Shown here: positions 21,253-32,383 of the stretch, piece by piece | Position numbering within the stretch: the first letter of the stretch is position 1 | Layout: each line of letters opens with the position of its first letter | DNA from: Populus alba | Lineage: Eukaryota > Streptophyta > Magnoliopsida > Malpighiales > Salicaceae | DNA: 64,000 nucleotides | Assembly (NCBI RefSeq): GCF_005239225.2 | Contig: NC_133299.1 | Location: 3,228,967-3,292,966, forward strand | Direction of reading: 5' to 3' | Translations under genes and position numbers: made by a program | Notes under the pieces: generated by a model | Databases searched by the model: none | What the model saw: the letters and a program-made list of their open reading frames with translations, nothing else | What the model was told of the DNA's origin: nothing

Positions 21253-22803
21253 ATGTCCGAAACTGTTAACAATGATGCTTCCTCTAAACATTATGAGTGG
21301 CTGATAGAGATAATGAAAGACGCGGAAGAGACCACTCATGATGACAACCAAGTGAAAGGGCCAGCTTTCCCAAGGGTTCCATCAACGGTTCGTGAAATTC
21401 AACAAAACAGGGATTGTTACGATCCATCGGTGGTCTCCATTGGTCCCTATCACCATGGGAATACAAAACTAAAGGAAACGGAGAAGCTCAAGGAGACATA
21501 CGCTCGCGAGTTCGTCAAAGATAGGAAAAAACTCACTCCTGAAATAGTGGAAGCAGTGCTAAGCATTGCAAAAAATTCCTATCTAGAAGACGCAAGAAGA
21601 GATTTCAACGATGAGCAATTAGCCAAGATGATGTTTGTTGATGGCTGCTTCATTCTCCAATTCATGCGCTGTCTGAATGCTGAAAATGAAGATTTGAAGA
21701 TGTCAGAACAACAAATTTTTCACGTGAAACGAGACTTGTTATTATTGGAGAACCAACTTCCTTTTGAAGTCTTGCATTCATTGGGGGGAATGAGGTATGA
21801 GAATGCAAGTGATTTAAATAAAATCATCAATAATTTTATCTCTCTTCATATCCGCTCGTCCAGTAAACCAATTCCAAAATGGATTTGGGTAGCCTTAACT
21901 TCATTAGGGCTGGTTATGATCCCAATCATACTTCCTTTATTTGTAATCGCTTGTTGTTGTTTTTGTTTATGGATTTGCTCAACACCTTTTGTCCTTCGCT
22001 TCATAGGGGAAAAACTCTTGGGAAAGAGTGTGTCTTTGGATTGGTCACCACCACCACCTAGTGAGGAGAAGTCAGGGACAAGAGATGATGAGCCTCAGCC
22101 TGCCCATCCACCACCAACTAGAAAGGAGAAGTCAGGGAAAAGAGATGATGAGCGTCAGCCTGCCCATCTTCTCGAACTTTTATATTACAAATCCATGTAT
22201 CACTATTCCGAAAGCAACCATAAAAAGGCAGCGAAAGGAAGTAGGGGTCATTGCTTGTATTATTCTGCCAAGAATCTTAAAAAGGTGGGAATCCTTTTTG
22301 GGGCGAGATGGACTGGTGCTATCACCGATGTCAAATTCAAGTCATCAATTTTCTGGGGAACACTGAAAGTTCCTCCAATTATCATAGATGAGTCAACCAA
22401 GTCCCTGCTCTTAAACTTGGTGGCCTATGAAACATCTGCTGCTCTTGATCAACTTTGGGTCAGTTCATACATATGCTTCATGGATTCTTTGATTGACGAT
22501 GCTAAAGATGTGAAGGAGCTGCGGTCTAATGGCATAATTATCAATTATCTCGGAGCCGACCAGAAAGTCGCAAATCTCTTCAATGATATGGGAAAATCAA
22601 TGACACATGATACTGCTGCTTATAATGATATCAAAATAAAAATTAATAAGCAGTGTGAGAGCACAGTGAAAAGATGGGTGTATGAGTGGAAGGTAACTTA
22701 TTTTAGTGATCCCTGGACCATTATTACAGTTCTTGCTGCATCTTTCGGATTGGCACTTACTGCCACTCAGACCTATTATACAAGATACCCACCGGGTAAA
22801 TGA
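21253..22803 (+). CDS. DUF247 (UPF0481) protein, copy B, with central insertion
   Basis: 516 codons, longer than A1, C and D (458-469). The N-terminal DUF247 part is normal: FPRVP (about 39-43), VVSIGPYHHG, FNDEQLAKMMFVDGCFILQF and LENQLPFEVL. From about residue 210 to 255 it has a strongly hydrophobic stretch (WIWVALTSLGLVMIPIILPL and on, with a Cys-rich CCCFCLWIC) that C and D lack. It is followed by two tandem 20-residue Pro/charged units ending QPAH (nucleotides 22051-22170). The conserved LLNLVAYE, SYICFMDSLID and a C-terminal hydrophobic segment then resume. So this copy may cross or dip into the membrane twice, which would put the two halves of DUF247 in a different topology from its sisters. 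The start shares the AGCAATGTCCGA context with C and D. Intact single exon, probably expressed; function unknown. Confidence 0.92.
   Translation: MSETVNNDASSKHYEWLIEIMKDAEETTHDDNQVKGPAFPRVPSTVREIQQNRDCYDPSVVSIGPYHHGNTKLKETEKLKETYAREFVKDRKKLTPEIVEAVLSIAKNSYLEDARRDFNDEQLAKMMFVDGCFILQFMRCLNAENEDLKMSEQQIFHVKRDLLLLENQLPFEVLHSLGGMRYENASDLNKIINNFISLHIRSSSKPIPKWIWVALTSLGLVMIPIILPLFVIACCCFCLWICSTPFVLRFIGEKLLGKSVSLDWSPPPPSEEKSGTRDDEPQPAHPPPTRKEKSGKRDDERQPAHLLELLYYKSMYHYSESNHKKAAKGSRGHCLYYSAKNLKKVGILFGARWTGAITDVKFKSSIFWGTLKVPPIIIDESTKSLLLNLVAYETSAALDQLWVSSYICFMDSLIDDAKDVKELRSNGIIINYLGADQKVANLFNDMGKSMTHDTAAYNDIKIKINKQCESTVKRWVYEWKVTYFSDPWTIITVLAASFGLALTATQTYYTRYPPGK
22051..22170 (+). repeat. in-frame 60-bp tandem duplication in gene B
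   Basis: Two adjacent 60-bp units (22051-22110, 22111-22170), each encoding a Pro-rich EKSG-RDDE-QPAH segment. The second has several substitutions, so the duplication is not brand new, and it has kept the frame. Confidence 0.9.
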
Positions 22804-23212
22804 TTACTGCAAATGCTTCAACTCTTCAATTTGCCGTGTACAATTTGATCTATTGGTGTTTGAGTCTATTTCCTCCGATGGATATTTGTTAGTTTTGAAT
22901 TTCCTTGAGAGAAAATTAAATAAACTAGAGAGAGAAACTTTCTTGAATTTTCAATTTCAAATAAAATAGTTTTAACTTTGTAATATCTACCTCTGGTTTT
23001 TCTTATTTTATTCAGGCATATTACAGCTTCTAGTTACATTTTCTTTTATCTTTCTTTTTTTTCGAATATCAATGATCAAGTAATCCATTTATCAAAAGCG
23101 TCTTTTCCTATTAATTTTTTTTCTTATATCTTTTAAGTTTTAAACACGTATCTTCAATATAAATATTATTTTATTATATTTATTTTATAATTCTCCAACA
23201 CTACTATTAACA
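22804..23212. other. 3' flank of gene B
   Basis: AT-rich. Unlike the conserved 3' flanks of C and D, so the B and C/D units differ at this end. No gene seen. Confidence 0.5.
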
Positions 23213-24521
23213 TAACAGCAACAAATAAGGTATAACTACTGTCACTATGTTCATTATTATTGCTATAAAAATCATTATCATAAATACTATCATTATAGCT
23301 ATAATTAATGTTACCATCATAACTATCATTATTATCAACACCATTATAAATATTATATATATTTTTATCTTGCTTCCAACATTAAAAAAACTATTAAAGA
23401 AAAATAATTTATTTATAGAAAAATATTCTCCTTGATAAATTCAAATAAAGAAAGTAACTCATTTTTCAAGCAAAAATTAGAAAAACAAAATTGCAAAATA
23501 AATTTAACGTAAATGTCATGATGAAACATCCTCAACATGCCCTAATATTTGTCAATCATATTAAAGGTCTTAATATTTGATAAATTTGTTCTCTTTCGTA
23601 ATTAAATAGTTGCAAAACTTTTCTTAGCCTTAGAATCCATTCCATTAAATTTTACTTTAAATTATTTTTAAAAATATTTTTAGATTATTTTAATGTGCTG
23701 ATATTAAAAATTATTTTTTAAAAATAAAAAATATTATTTTAATATTTTTTAAAATAAAAAAAAATTTAAACAATAACCGTAATTACATTTTCAACCACTC
23801 TCTAAATGAGGGCATGATGATTTGCCTTGAATAGTACGTGAAATGGATTAAGCAAATATTTTTTAAGACAAGTGAAAAAAGACTAGATTGAGAGTGGGTT
23901 GCGCTATAAATTAAAAGATATTATAATTTTTTATTTGATCAATCAATAAACTCAAATTTTAATAAAAGATTCTCGAGGGATAGTGTCAAAGCTACTTGCT
24001 CTAATCCATTCCATTATGGCAGGAAAGCACTACTAATATAACGTCCGTCCAAAATGCTAACTTTATATTGGTTATGATAGTTTTAACTTTGTTCTCTTGT
24101 TAAAACCATGACCATGCATGCTTTGGAGAAGAAAGTAAGCCCAGCATCCAAGTTAATAAAATACTTGCTCTAATCTAAAAGCTACTTCAATTTTAAGTGA
24201 TCGTCCTAAATAATATATATTGATAGTAAATAAATAAGTTAATGAAGAAAGTATTGAGATGTGAACAGGAAAAGGGTGGAACGTCTCTTTAAATCCAATC
24301 CTTGTCTCTCGACAAAGGAATTTCTTCCCAGGCTTTTTTTTATAAAAAAAATATTCTGTCCAGGCTTATTTAGCACAAAAAGAAAACGAATGAAAACATA
24401 TGTTGCAGCCTGGTAGGGCTCGATTTCTATTCTTTTTCTCACACTAAAGATTGTTCTATGTATGTTCTTTAATTTACTTGCACTTTGAGCATGGAACAAT
24501 CCAATCTTTATCTCTCCTAAA
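23213..24521 (+). repeat. upstream part of duplication unit C (first part)
   Basis: Begins AACATAACAGCAACAAATAA, as at 38640 in D, with an ATT/ATC-rich low-complexity block to about 23350. It lacks about 1.2 kb present in D (between about 39000 and 40210). It continues to the target site CTAAA at 24517-24521, where the LTR element is inserted. Confidence 0.75.
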
Positions 24522-25004
24522 TGTTAGGTGTGTTGCCATTGAATGTGCCTAACCTTGACTTTGACCATCCACCTTTGTTGAAGAAGATGACAGCCATCAT
24601 TGACTCCCATGTGCAGCCTTCTCAATTGTCAAAATTCAGCAGCCATTATTGATGAAAAGGAGCTGGAGTTGGTGCTAGCATTTGCCTATAAAAGAGGCAT
24701 GTTTTGAGAGCTAAGGTGTGAGAGAACATGAGAATGAAGTGAAGAGAAAGAGGAGAGAAAGAGCTGCTGCCATGGGCAGCAGCCCTGCAGCCATTGCAGC
24801 TGCGTGAATAGTGAGTTGAGTTGAGTGGATGTGCCTCCTCCTCCATGTATTTATTGTATCCCTTCTCTATCTATAATAAAATGACTCTCTCCCGTGGATG
24901 TAGGCGGTTTTGCCGAACCACGTAAAATATTGTGTCTCAGTGTGCTTATCCCTCCGTTGAGCAATTATCAGTACATCACCGGTCACCGGATTCCGCGCCC
25001 AACA
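24522..25004 (+). repeat. 5' LTR, LARD-like element
   Basis: 483 bp, TGTTAGGTGTG...GCGCCCAACA. CCTATAAAAG at about 24684 is a good TATA candidate. Both LTRs contain the same 66-codon minus-strand ORF, which is incidental. Confidence 0.93.
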
Positions 25005-25006
25005 AT

Positions 25007-25018
25007 TGGTATCAGAGC
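25007..25018 (+). other. primer-binding site, LARD-like element
   Basis: TGGTATCAGAGC two bases after the 5' LTR. Confidence 0.85.
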
Positions 25019-25433
25019 ATATGGTTTAAGTGGTGTTTGATTTTTGCTCAAAAATGAAAGTTGTCAAAATGATGTTTTGACCATCCCACTGTGTAGAGGA
25101 GGACGATCCGAAGCCACTGGTGAAAACGGCGTCAAAATCGGACGTCGGACATGGCCGCACTCTCCATCACTCTCCGGTGAGGTGGCGGGCCACGCGCACA
25201 GACGCGCCCCACGCGTGCCACGCGTCTTCTTCACCCGGATGAGTTGACCCGACCCGAATACCAGTTGACCCGACCATGTGAACAGTAGCATGAACAGTGA
25301 CGGTATCATGAACAGTACCATGCAAAGGATGACGTCATCATGATGCAAGGGTGACATCAGCATACACAGTCAGCAAGCAATTGACTAGTCAACATCCATG
25401 TCAGCATATGGGGACCCACTTGCCACGTCATCA

Positions 25434-25506
25434 GCCGCGAGCCGAGCCACGTCGAGCCGAGTTGAGTCGAGCCGAGTTGGAGCTGAGCCGAGCCGCGAGC
25501 CGAGGG
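25434..25506. repeat. GAGCCGA-type short tandem repeat
   Basis: Repeated GAGCCGAG/GAGTTGAG-like units in the 5' leader of the LARD-like element, in a GC-rich stretch. Confidence 0.7.
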
Positions 25507-26959
25507 ATAGGATCCAGTGTAGCTGATCCTACGTGCATTCGGATCTGAGATTGAATCTGAGCCGTTGTTCAGGCCAGAATTGTGTTGATCAAAACGTAGC
25601 CGTCTGAAGTGCGATTTGGACGATTCAAGACATGTTTCCAGCTAATTTGATCATTCCGGATGCAATGGTACGGTCCGATCGTTGAGATTCGAGACCAAAA
25701 TGGCGGTGGTGAATTATTAAAGAGAGATTGCCCGATCAGGAGGCATCTGAAGGTCATCATGGTGGTCGATGAAGATGATGAAGAAGAAGGTGCATATGTT
25801 TGCCCAATTACATGTGCTGAACTATTAAGAGGGGGAAATTTAATGCCTTGAAGGAAGGCAAAATTGGGACACTCAGGACACCCGAGATGTGGACAATTTG
25901 AGGTGTAGAGTGAAAATTGACGAAGACCAATATTGACGAATCTAAGCACTAGTAGTCTCGCTAGATGTTGAGAAATCATGTATTAAACCTGTCTATTCCA
26001 GATCACTTGTAAAGGAAAGCCGCAACAAAGCTAGCAAATGGTTGTATATACGGAGAGACAGTACGATGGATAGATATGGCCTAAGAAGTTCTGTCTAGGA
26101 GATTGGGTTTTAAGCGGGACCGTTGTGACCCCTCCAATCTTTCCTGGGAACTTGCTTAGTGGAAGGATTATCCATACGGTACTATTTTCGTATATGTGAC
26201 AGTTTGTTATGAAACTGTTGAAGACTAGTAAGATGACGGCACAAGGGGAACAGTTGAGTTCCGCATGATCAAGGATCTAATGGAGTGGTGATTTCTTCAA
26301 AGAAGCTAGATTCGGTGACTGTGATTTCTTGAGGGGAGAATTGATGAAGACCCTGATAATGGAAGAGAAATACAGCAAGGGAATAAAGATTGGCACCCTA
26401 TTTTGACTTGGACAGGTGTTGTGACAGGATGAGCTGCTGTCAAACATAAGCAAGGAATAGGGAGAAATCTGGAGAACAGAAATTGCACGAGGGCACACGG
26501 AGATTGTGCAAGAGTACCCGAGGGATCCAACGAGGTACTGAAATGAGACAATAGGTGCAAGGAGAAGAAGTGTTCCCAGATGAAGCTCAGAGCAGAGACT
26601 GTTAAAGTTTGTACAACAGGAAGTCTTTTATGCTCTTGATGAAGACAACAGGCGAAGACCTTTCCAATGCATGCAAGGATGGAAAGAGAGCTGTTGCAGA
26701 GGCACCTAATTGAGGGGGTGCAAACGCCTATGATAAAAGGCGACCGCCTATAAAAGGCGAAGACACCAAAGAGAGTTGGTGTAGGTGGAGCTGTCAAGCA
26801 GAAAGGCGTAGAAGCTCCAAACATAGAAATCGAGGTGGAGGATTGCGAGGAGTATACCGCAACTTTCTCTTTCTATGTTATTAGTGGCAGTAATCTCTCC
26901 CAAGTCCACATGGCGGTAGAGAATCTTGGAGCCACTGGAGTCATCCCGATGAAGGAGGA

Positions 26960-27105
26960 TGAGACCGCTCCACGACGAGCGGAGACACCTTGGATGAAAG
27001 GTGTGAGGGCCACGATATGAGCCCAGTTCAGACCGCCGCATGACGATGAGCGGAGACACCCGAGAAGAAGGTGTGTGGGCCACGATATGAGCCCAGTTCA
27101 GAAAA
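26960..27105. repeat. direct repeat in LARD interior
   Basis: GAGCGGAGACACC followed by GGCCACGATATGAGCCCAGT occurs twice about 70 bp apart (about 26978-27031 and 27050-27102). Confidence 0.7.
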
Positions 27106-27199
27106 CCCCAGAGCCGATGTGATGGCTAGATATAAGTGGACAGATGGATAGCCAATGAAGTGGCTATGATGAGTATGAAGACAAATGCATGATTGACTT

Positions 27200-27600
27200 T
27201 CATGGATATTGCCCCCATGCTAAAGATCAATGAGCTAGAAGACATTTGCCTTGGACAATAAGTGGATGACTTGTGGAGCATTAAGACGCGGCTGCTATGA
27301 AGGAGCAGAGGGCATGCGCAGGTTCCGGGAACGAGTTGACTCTTGTCAAGGTGGTGAGCTCGAAGATGGCATTGTAATACTCAGAGTATGAAAAAATATA
27401 TGGATCAACCTTTAATGGGCTGCCCCCATGGTTAAAGGTGGAGAGCTACCTGGACTCTTACGACTAAGAGCGAGAGACTCATGGAGAAGTAAGGCGTGGT
27501 TCCTACAGTGGAACAGAGGGCAGGTGCAACTCCTGGATGAGTAGACTCTTGGAAGAGTGGTGGGCTTGTGATCATATTGAGATACTCAGATAATGACTGT
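27200..27600. repeat. degenerate ~210-bp direct repeat in LARD 3' region
   Basis: 27200-27390 and 27410-27600 share the order TGCCCCCATG, a GTGGA/GGAG block, GAGCAGAGGGCA or GAACAGAGGGCA, GACTCTTG and GATACTCAGA or AATACTCAGA. An old internal duplication. Confidence 0.5.
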
Positions 27601-27939
27601 CGCACTTGGAAATAGAAATTTCCGTTTGAGGGGGTGTTGTAAGCCTTGGTGTGAGGCTTGATGAATCATTCCGGACCGAGCATGGTTGATACGCTCGAAG
27701 GGGAATGTTGTGTCCCAGAGACAAGCGTTAACACTCTTCAGATGTGAAGTGGCAGACCATCTGGTTGTAGTGATCCTTTTGTGTGAGAAAAGGTGTGCTT
27801 TGGTGACTCTGGTGATTGAAAGGTTTGGCGAGTACCTGTAAACTTGGCCGGAGATGCTCTCAGAATGGTAAGCTTGGAAGAGCTGCAGGATGCAAGATTG
27901 TGCTGAAGAAGCAAGAGGACAATTGCCCATATAAATGTC

Positions 27940-27950
27940 AAAGGGGGTGA
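27940..27950 (+). other. polypurine tract, LARD-like element
   Basis: AAAGGGGGTGA just upstream of the 3' LTR. Confidence 0.75.
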
Positions 27951-27951
27951 T

Positions 27952-28434
27952 TGTTAGGTGTGTTGCCATTGAATGTGCCTAACCTTGACTTTGACCATCC
28001 ACCTTTGTTGAAGAAGATGACAGCCATCATTGACTCCCATGTGCAGCCTTCTCAATTGTCAAAATTCAGCAGCCATTATTGATGAAAAGGAGCTGGAGTT
28101 GGTGCTAGCATTTGCCTATAAAAGAGGCATGTTTTGAGAGCTAAGGTGTGAGAGAACATGAGAATGAAGTGAAGAGAAAGAGGAGAGAAAGAGCTGCTGC
28201 CATGGGCAGCAGCCCTGCAGCCATTGCAGCTGCGTGAATAGTGAGTTGAGTTGAGTGGATGTGCCTCCTCCTCCATGTATTTATTGTATCCCTTCTCTAT
28301 CTATAATAAAATGACTCTCTCCCGTGGATGTAGGCGGTTTTGCCGAACCACGTAAAATATTGTGTCTCAGTGTGCTTATCCCTCCGTTGAGCAATTATCA
28401 GTACATCACCGGTCACCGGATTCCGCGCCCAACA
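27952..28434 (+). repeat. 3' LTR, LARD-like element
   Basis: Same length and, on reading, the same sequence as the 5' LTR. Confidence 0.93.
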
Positions 28435-28439
28435 CTAAA

Positions 28440-30973
28440 GGCATTCCACATGGTATTAGTATTACTGTCTGCAAATCTTGAAACATGTATATATATATAT
28501 ATATATATTCTTAAAAACTTATCTACTTTTTGAACTGCGTAGTGCGTACAATTACTTGGGATTTTCTTAATAATTATTATTCTATAATCTTCATAAATAA
28601 CAACCCTGGCATGATATATCAACCAATAAGCAGACATGGTATCGCTAGCAAACCAGTTCTTTCTCTTGAAGGCCATCTCCACAAATCAACAACCATGTTC
28701 TCCACTATATATATATTTAATTCCGTGTGATTTTATTTTATTTTATTTTTTCATAGAGATGTTCAACATAATGTTCCAAATTGGCTGTAGCAGTTAGGAA
28801 AGAAGAATCGTATGTAGCTTAACTATGCATGTGGAAATCAAGGTTAGATGCTTTTGGTTCTTTAATTAATTATACTTTCTAATAAAGTTAAAGTTCATAA
28901 TTAGTACTCGAGAAAAATAATAATTTAAATAACACTCACTCCTAAAACTTAAAGATCCATCATACATTTGATATTAGCATATGTACTTGAATTCTGTATG
29001 GAATTGGTCAAGACCTAAACTATGAAATAATGTTAAAAAGTAACATGAAATGATTTTTTAGATCTTACCTAATATTTTAATTTTTTAAAATTAAAATGAT
29101 TCTTTAACATAATATTAATTAATAATTTCAATAGTAAAATAATTATCTCAATAACTTTATTTTTTATAATTAAATTAGAAAAGGTAAATATAAAGTAATA
29201 ATAATTTATAAGACTTAGTAATATAAAATTATTTCTAAAACTTCACCTGGTATATAGAAAGGGTGTGGGACAATAATTTAGCAATTGTATAGTAAGTATA
29301 GATAAAGTGAGAGGAAAAAATAACAAGAGCTTATCCTGATTTTAGTTTTCCATGCTTGAACGAGAAATGCACGTGAGAGATAAAAATAGGCAAAGCATTC
29401 TTTGTTATATAAAGAGTTGCAACAAAGAGAAAGCCCATGTAGACGTGCTCTTTTATTTTTGTGCTCAATAAGAATGGTCAGAATTTAGTTAGATTTTGCC
29501 TTTTTTTAGTCAAAATTTGTCGGAGAAAAGTAAAAAGCGCCTTGATTGAAAATATAATAAGAACAAAATGCAAGCAAGTTTCTTTTGATTCCCTATTCAA
29601 TGCAAATAGCATTAGTAAAAATAATTAAGTAAATAAGACAATCATTATGTACAAAACATTAAAAAATTACTTCAATTTTCAAAATTTAAATTGTTAAATT
29701 TAAACTATTATTCATTCACTTTATTATTAAAAATCTAATATATATTATATTAAAAAATCATCTCAACTCAAATTTAAATTGTTAATTAAAATTTTATTAG
29801 TTATTTTATATTATTATTTAACATGTGCATGCAATTTTAATACTCCAAACACACCCTTGGAATTGATTTTTTGTTTTTTAATTTTCCGTAACAGCAAATG
29901 AGTAACGAAGCATTGGTATTTTTGTTTATATTTTTACATAACAGCAAATGAGTAAGGAAGAAATAAGAAATGGTCCAATGAAATTTTTGTTTTAAAAAGT
30001 TCTTCAACGGAACCTAAAGCAACAGTGCACATAGTCAATGTAGTTATTAAGGGACAAACAGGTTATAAGATTTATATAAAATAATTATTGAAGCCTCACT
30101 TAATTATTTAAATTTTAGAATTAAAATAATTCTTTACATAATTATAATAATCGGTCATGAGTTCCATTCTTCTAAATAAATAAGTGAATAAAGAAAATTA
30201 GCATACGGTGGTTCTCATATGTAAATCTTAAGCTTAAAAAACTTTTATCAAAATCGTGTGTTAAAATTAATATAAAATCACAGCTGAAGCTCTTAAAATA
30301 TTTATGGATATAATTGGGTGCCTTGATTATTTCCCAACACCAACCATATGTGGGTTACGTTTGTTATACTGCTATATATATATTGCTATACTACTATGTA
30401 GGCTTTAATGGTGAGAAAATTTTATAGAATTTGGAAAGTAACTATTAATGCTATACTACTATATTATGTCATGACTAGTAAGACACATTCAAGGAAGATA
30501 ATGAAAGTGAAAAAAAAAAAAAAAAAACATATTTAATGAAGAAAGTATTGAGAATTACTTATAGAATAATATATTATTTTCTTCTTATTCATGAAACTTA
30601 TTATATGGCAAAAATTAACGAAAATGAGTCGTTAAATTCTTCAAATGACTGTAAGTGAGTTTTTCATGCGAGTTAGAGTTGATAAAGGAAGTCGGCAGAG
30701 AAGAGGAGATAAAACCAACGGCAGCTTTGTAATTATGTTTTTGTATGTTAGAGGTCGACAATATATGCATTTATGTTTCAAAACGACCATTGATCAACTT
30801 TAGACGACAAAATTTGCTCGACCTCCAAGTAAAGCTAAAATACTTGTTCCAAAATTGCAGCTACTTCAAAATCAAGCTATATATAGCTTTTCTAGAGTCT
30901 TTGTTGTAATATTATATAATCGTATCCTATTGTTCATGTGCGTTAATTAATGAAGTAGAAAGTACTGTTAGCA
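28440..30973 (+). repeat. upstream part of unit C (second part)
   Basis: Continues unit C after the LTR element and aligns with about 40775-43321 in D and 17930-21252 in B. No coding region. It retains the uninterrupted site (about 30015) where B has the hAT-like insertion, and a block near 30640-30960 conserved in all three units just before the gene. Confidence 0.75.
30877..30886 (+). promoter_or_regulatory. TATA-like core, DUF247 gene C
   Basis: CTATATATAG 88 bp before the ATG, in the block conserved with B and D. Confidence 0.65.
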
Positions 30974-32383
30974 ATGTCCGACAGTTCCGACAGTACTGTT
31001 AACAATGATGTCCATTCTTCTTCCTCTGAAAATTATCAATGGCTGATAAAGATAAAGAATGCTGGGACGGAAGAGACCACTCATGATGACAACCAACGGA
31101 AAGGGCCAGATCATTTCCCAAAGGTTCCACCAACGCTTCGTGATATTCAACAAAACAGGGATTGTTACGATCCATCGGTGGTCTCCATTGGTCCCTATCA
31201 CCATGGGAAAACAAAAGCACTAGAGGAAATGGAGAAGTTCAAGGAGACATACGCTCTCGATTTCGTCAAAGACTGTAAAAAACTCATTGCTGTAATAGAC
31301 AGTGAGGTGGAAGCAATGCTAAGCGTTGCAAAAAATTGGTATCCAGAAGACGCAAGAGAAAACTTCAACGACGAGCAATTAGCCAAGATGATGTTTCTTG
31401 ATGGTTGCTTTATTGTCCAATTCCTCTTCTGCCTCTATCAGCAGCCTGAAAATCTGGAGATGAGTCGACACGATGCTGCTTTGGTAACGAAGGACTTGTT
31501 CTTACTCGAGAACCAACTCCCTTTTGAAGTTCTCACCAAATTGATGAGTTTCAGAAACCCGGATCACAAAAATCCGATGAAAATTCTTACAGATTTCTGC
31601 TATCAAGTTCGTGCATCTCCCGCTGGAACAGAGCTTAAGGAAAAGATAACAAAAATTTTTCGTGAATTGCCAAAATCATTAGCGATACGGAATCCCCAAG
31701 GTCCCGCACCTGATCAGCCTGCAGATGCAGCCCATCTTCTTGAACTTTTACATAAGCAGTTTTGCTCTGGAACGATTGTATCAGAAAACTCTGAGAGGAG
31801 TTCGTGCAAGAACAATTCTCAAATGAACTGGTACCGTTATTATCCTGCTGAGGAGCTTAGGAAGGTTGGCATCGATTTCAAGCCAAGCAAGACTGGTCTT
31901 TTCACCGATGTCCAGTTCAAACGGAGATGGCTGATCACTCGAAGTCTCTATATTCCTCCATTAAGAATAGATAGCTCTACCAAGTCCTTGCTTTTAAACT
32001 TGGTGGCCTATGAAGCATGCCATAATAAATCTCAGGTCACTTCTTACGTATGCTTCATGGATTCATTGATTGATACCCATAGAGACGTGCAGGGGCTGCG
32101 ATCGAAGGGCATACTCCTCAACACTCTAGGAAGTGATGAAAAAGCCGCAGAACTCTTCAACCAGATAGCCAGCCATTTGATACCCGATCCTTATGCTTAC
32201 ATTCAGGTTAAATCCAGCATTGAAAAGGAGCATATGAAAGTCCTAAAGAAATGGGTAGCCATGTGGCTGCGAGTTTATTTTAATAGTCCATGGACCTTTA
32301 TTGCATTTGTTGCTGCAACTTTTACCATCATACTAACTGCCATTCAGACCTATATAGCACTATTCCCTCTCAAGGATCGGTGA
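30974..32383 (+). CDS. DUF247 (UPF0481) protein, copy C
   Basis: 469 codons, one exon, canonical family architecture: FPKVP near residue 48, CYDPSVVSIGPYHHG, FNDEQLAKMMFLDGCFIVQF, LENQLPFEVL, AHLLELLHKQF, YYPAEELRKVGI, SLLLNLVAYEA, SYVCFMDSLID, LGSDEKAAELFNQI and a C-terminal hydrophobic anchor (WTFIAFVAATFTIILTAIQ). Very close to copy D over most of its length, and less so in the first 50 residues, where a Ser-rich insertion (VHSSSSENYQWL) differs. Intact. Predicted membrane-anchored, role unknown. Its upstream module is split by the LTR element at 24522, about 2.5 kb before the start, and a Copia element lies about 790 bp downstream, so its regulation may differ from D. Confidence 0.93.
   Translation: MSDSSDSTVNNDVHSSSSENYQWLIKIKNAGTEETTHDDNQRKGPDHFPKVPPTLRDIQQNRDCYDPSVVSIGPYHHGKTKALEEMEKFKETYALDFVKDCKKLIAVIDSEVEAMLSVAKNWYPEDARENFNDEQLAKMMFLDGCFIVQFLFCLYQQPENLEMSRHDAALVTKDLFLLENQLPFEVLTKLMSFRNPDHKNPMKILTDFCYQVRASPAGTELKEKITKIFRELPKSLAIRNPQGPAPDQPADAAHLLELLHKQFCSGTIVSENSERSSCKNNSQMNWYRYYPAEELRKVGIDFKPSKTGLFTDVQFKRRWLITRSLYIPPLRIDSSTKSLLLNLVAYEACHNKSQVTSYVCFMDSLIDTHRDVQGLRSKGILLNTLGSDEKAAELFNQIASHLIPDPYAYIQVKSSIEKEHMKVLKKWVAMWLRVYFNSPWTFIAFVAATFTIILTAIQTYIALFPLKDR

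Larger units (their letters stand above)
24522..28434 (+). mobile_element. Young non-autonomous LTR retrotransposon (LARD-like)
   Basis: 3913 bp with two 483-bp TG...CA LTRs that look identical on reading, a perfect 5-bp target duplication CTAAA (24517-24521 and 28435-28439), a tRNA-Met primer site and a polypurine tract. The 2.9-kb interior has no gag, protease, integrase, RT or RNase H that I can recognise on either strand, so it must depend on enzymes of another element. The interior is more GC-rich than its surroundings and contains its own short repeats. It splits the upstream module of DUF247 gene C. Identical LTRs mean very recent insertion. Confidence 0.93.

Noticed and set aside
23213..23350. 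CRISPR-like or regulatory repeat in the ATT/ATC-rich block
   Set aside because: The units are irregular, with no constant repeat and spacer. It is degenerate low-complexity DNA.
24646..24846. 66-codon ORF present twice (also at 28076-28276)
   Set aside because: It lies inside the two LTRs and is duplicated only because the LTRs are; no family resemblance.
25064..26824. Several ORFs of 60-170 codons in the LARD interior
   Set aside because: No Gag, protease, integrase, RT or RNase H motif. Openness is explained by the higher GC content.
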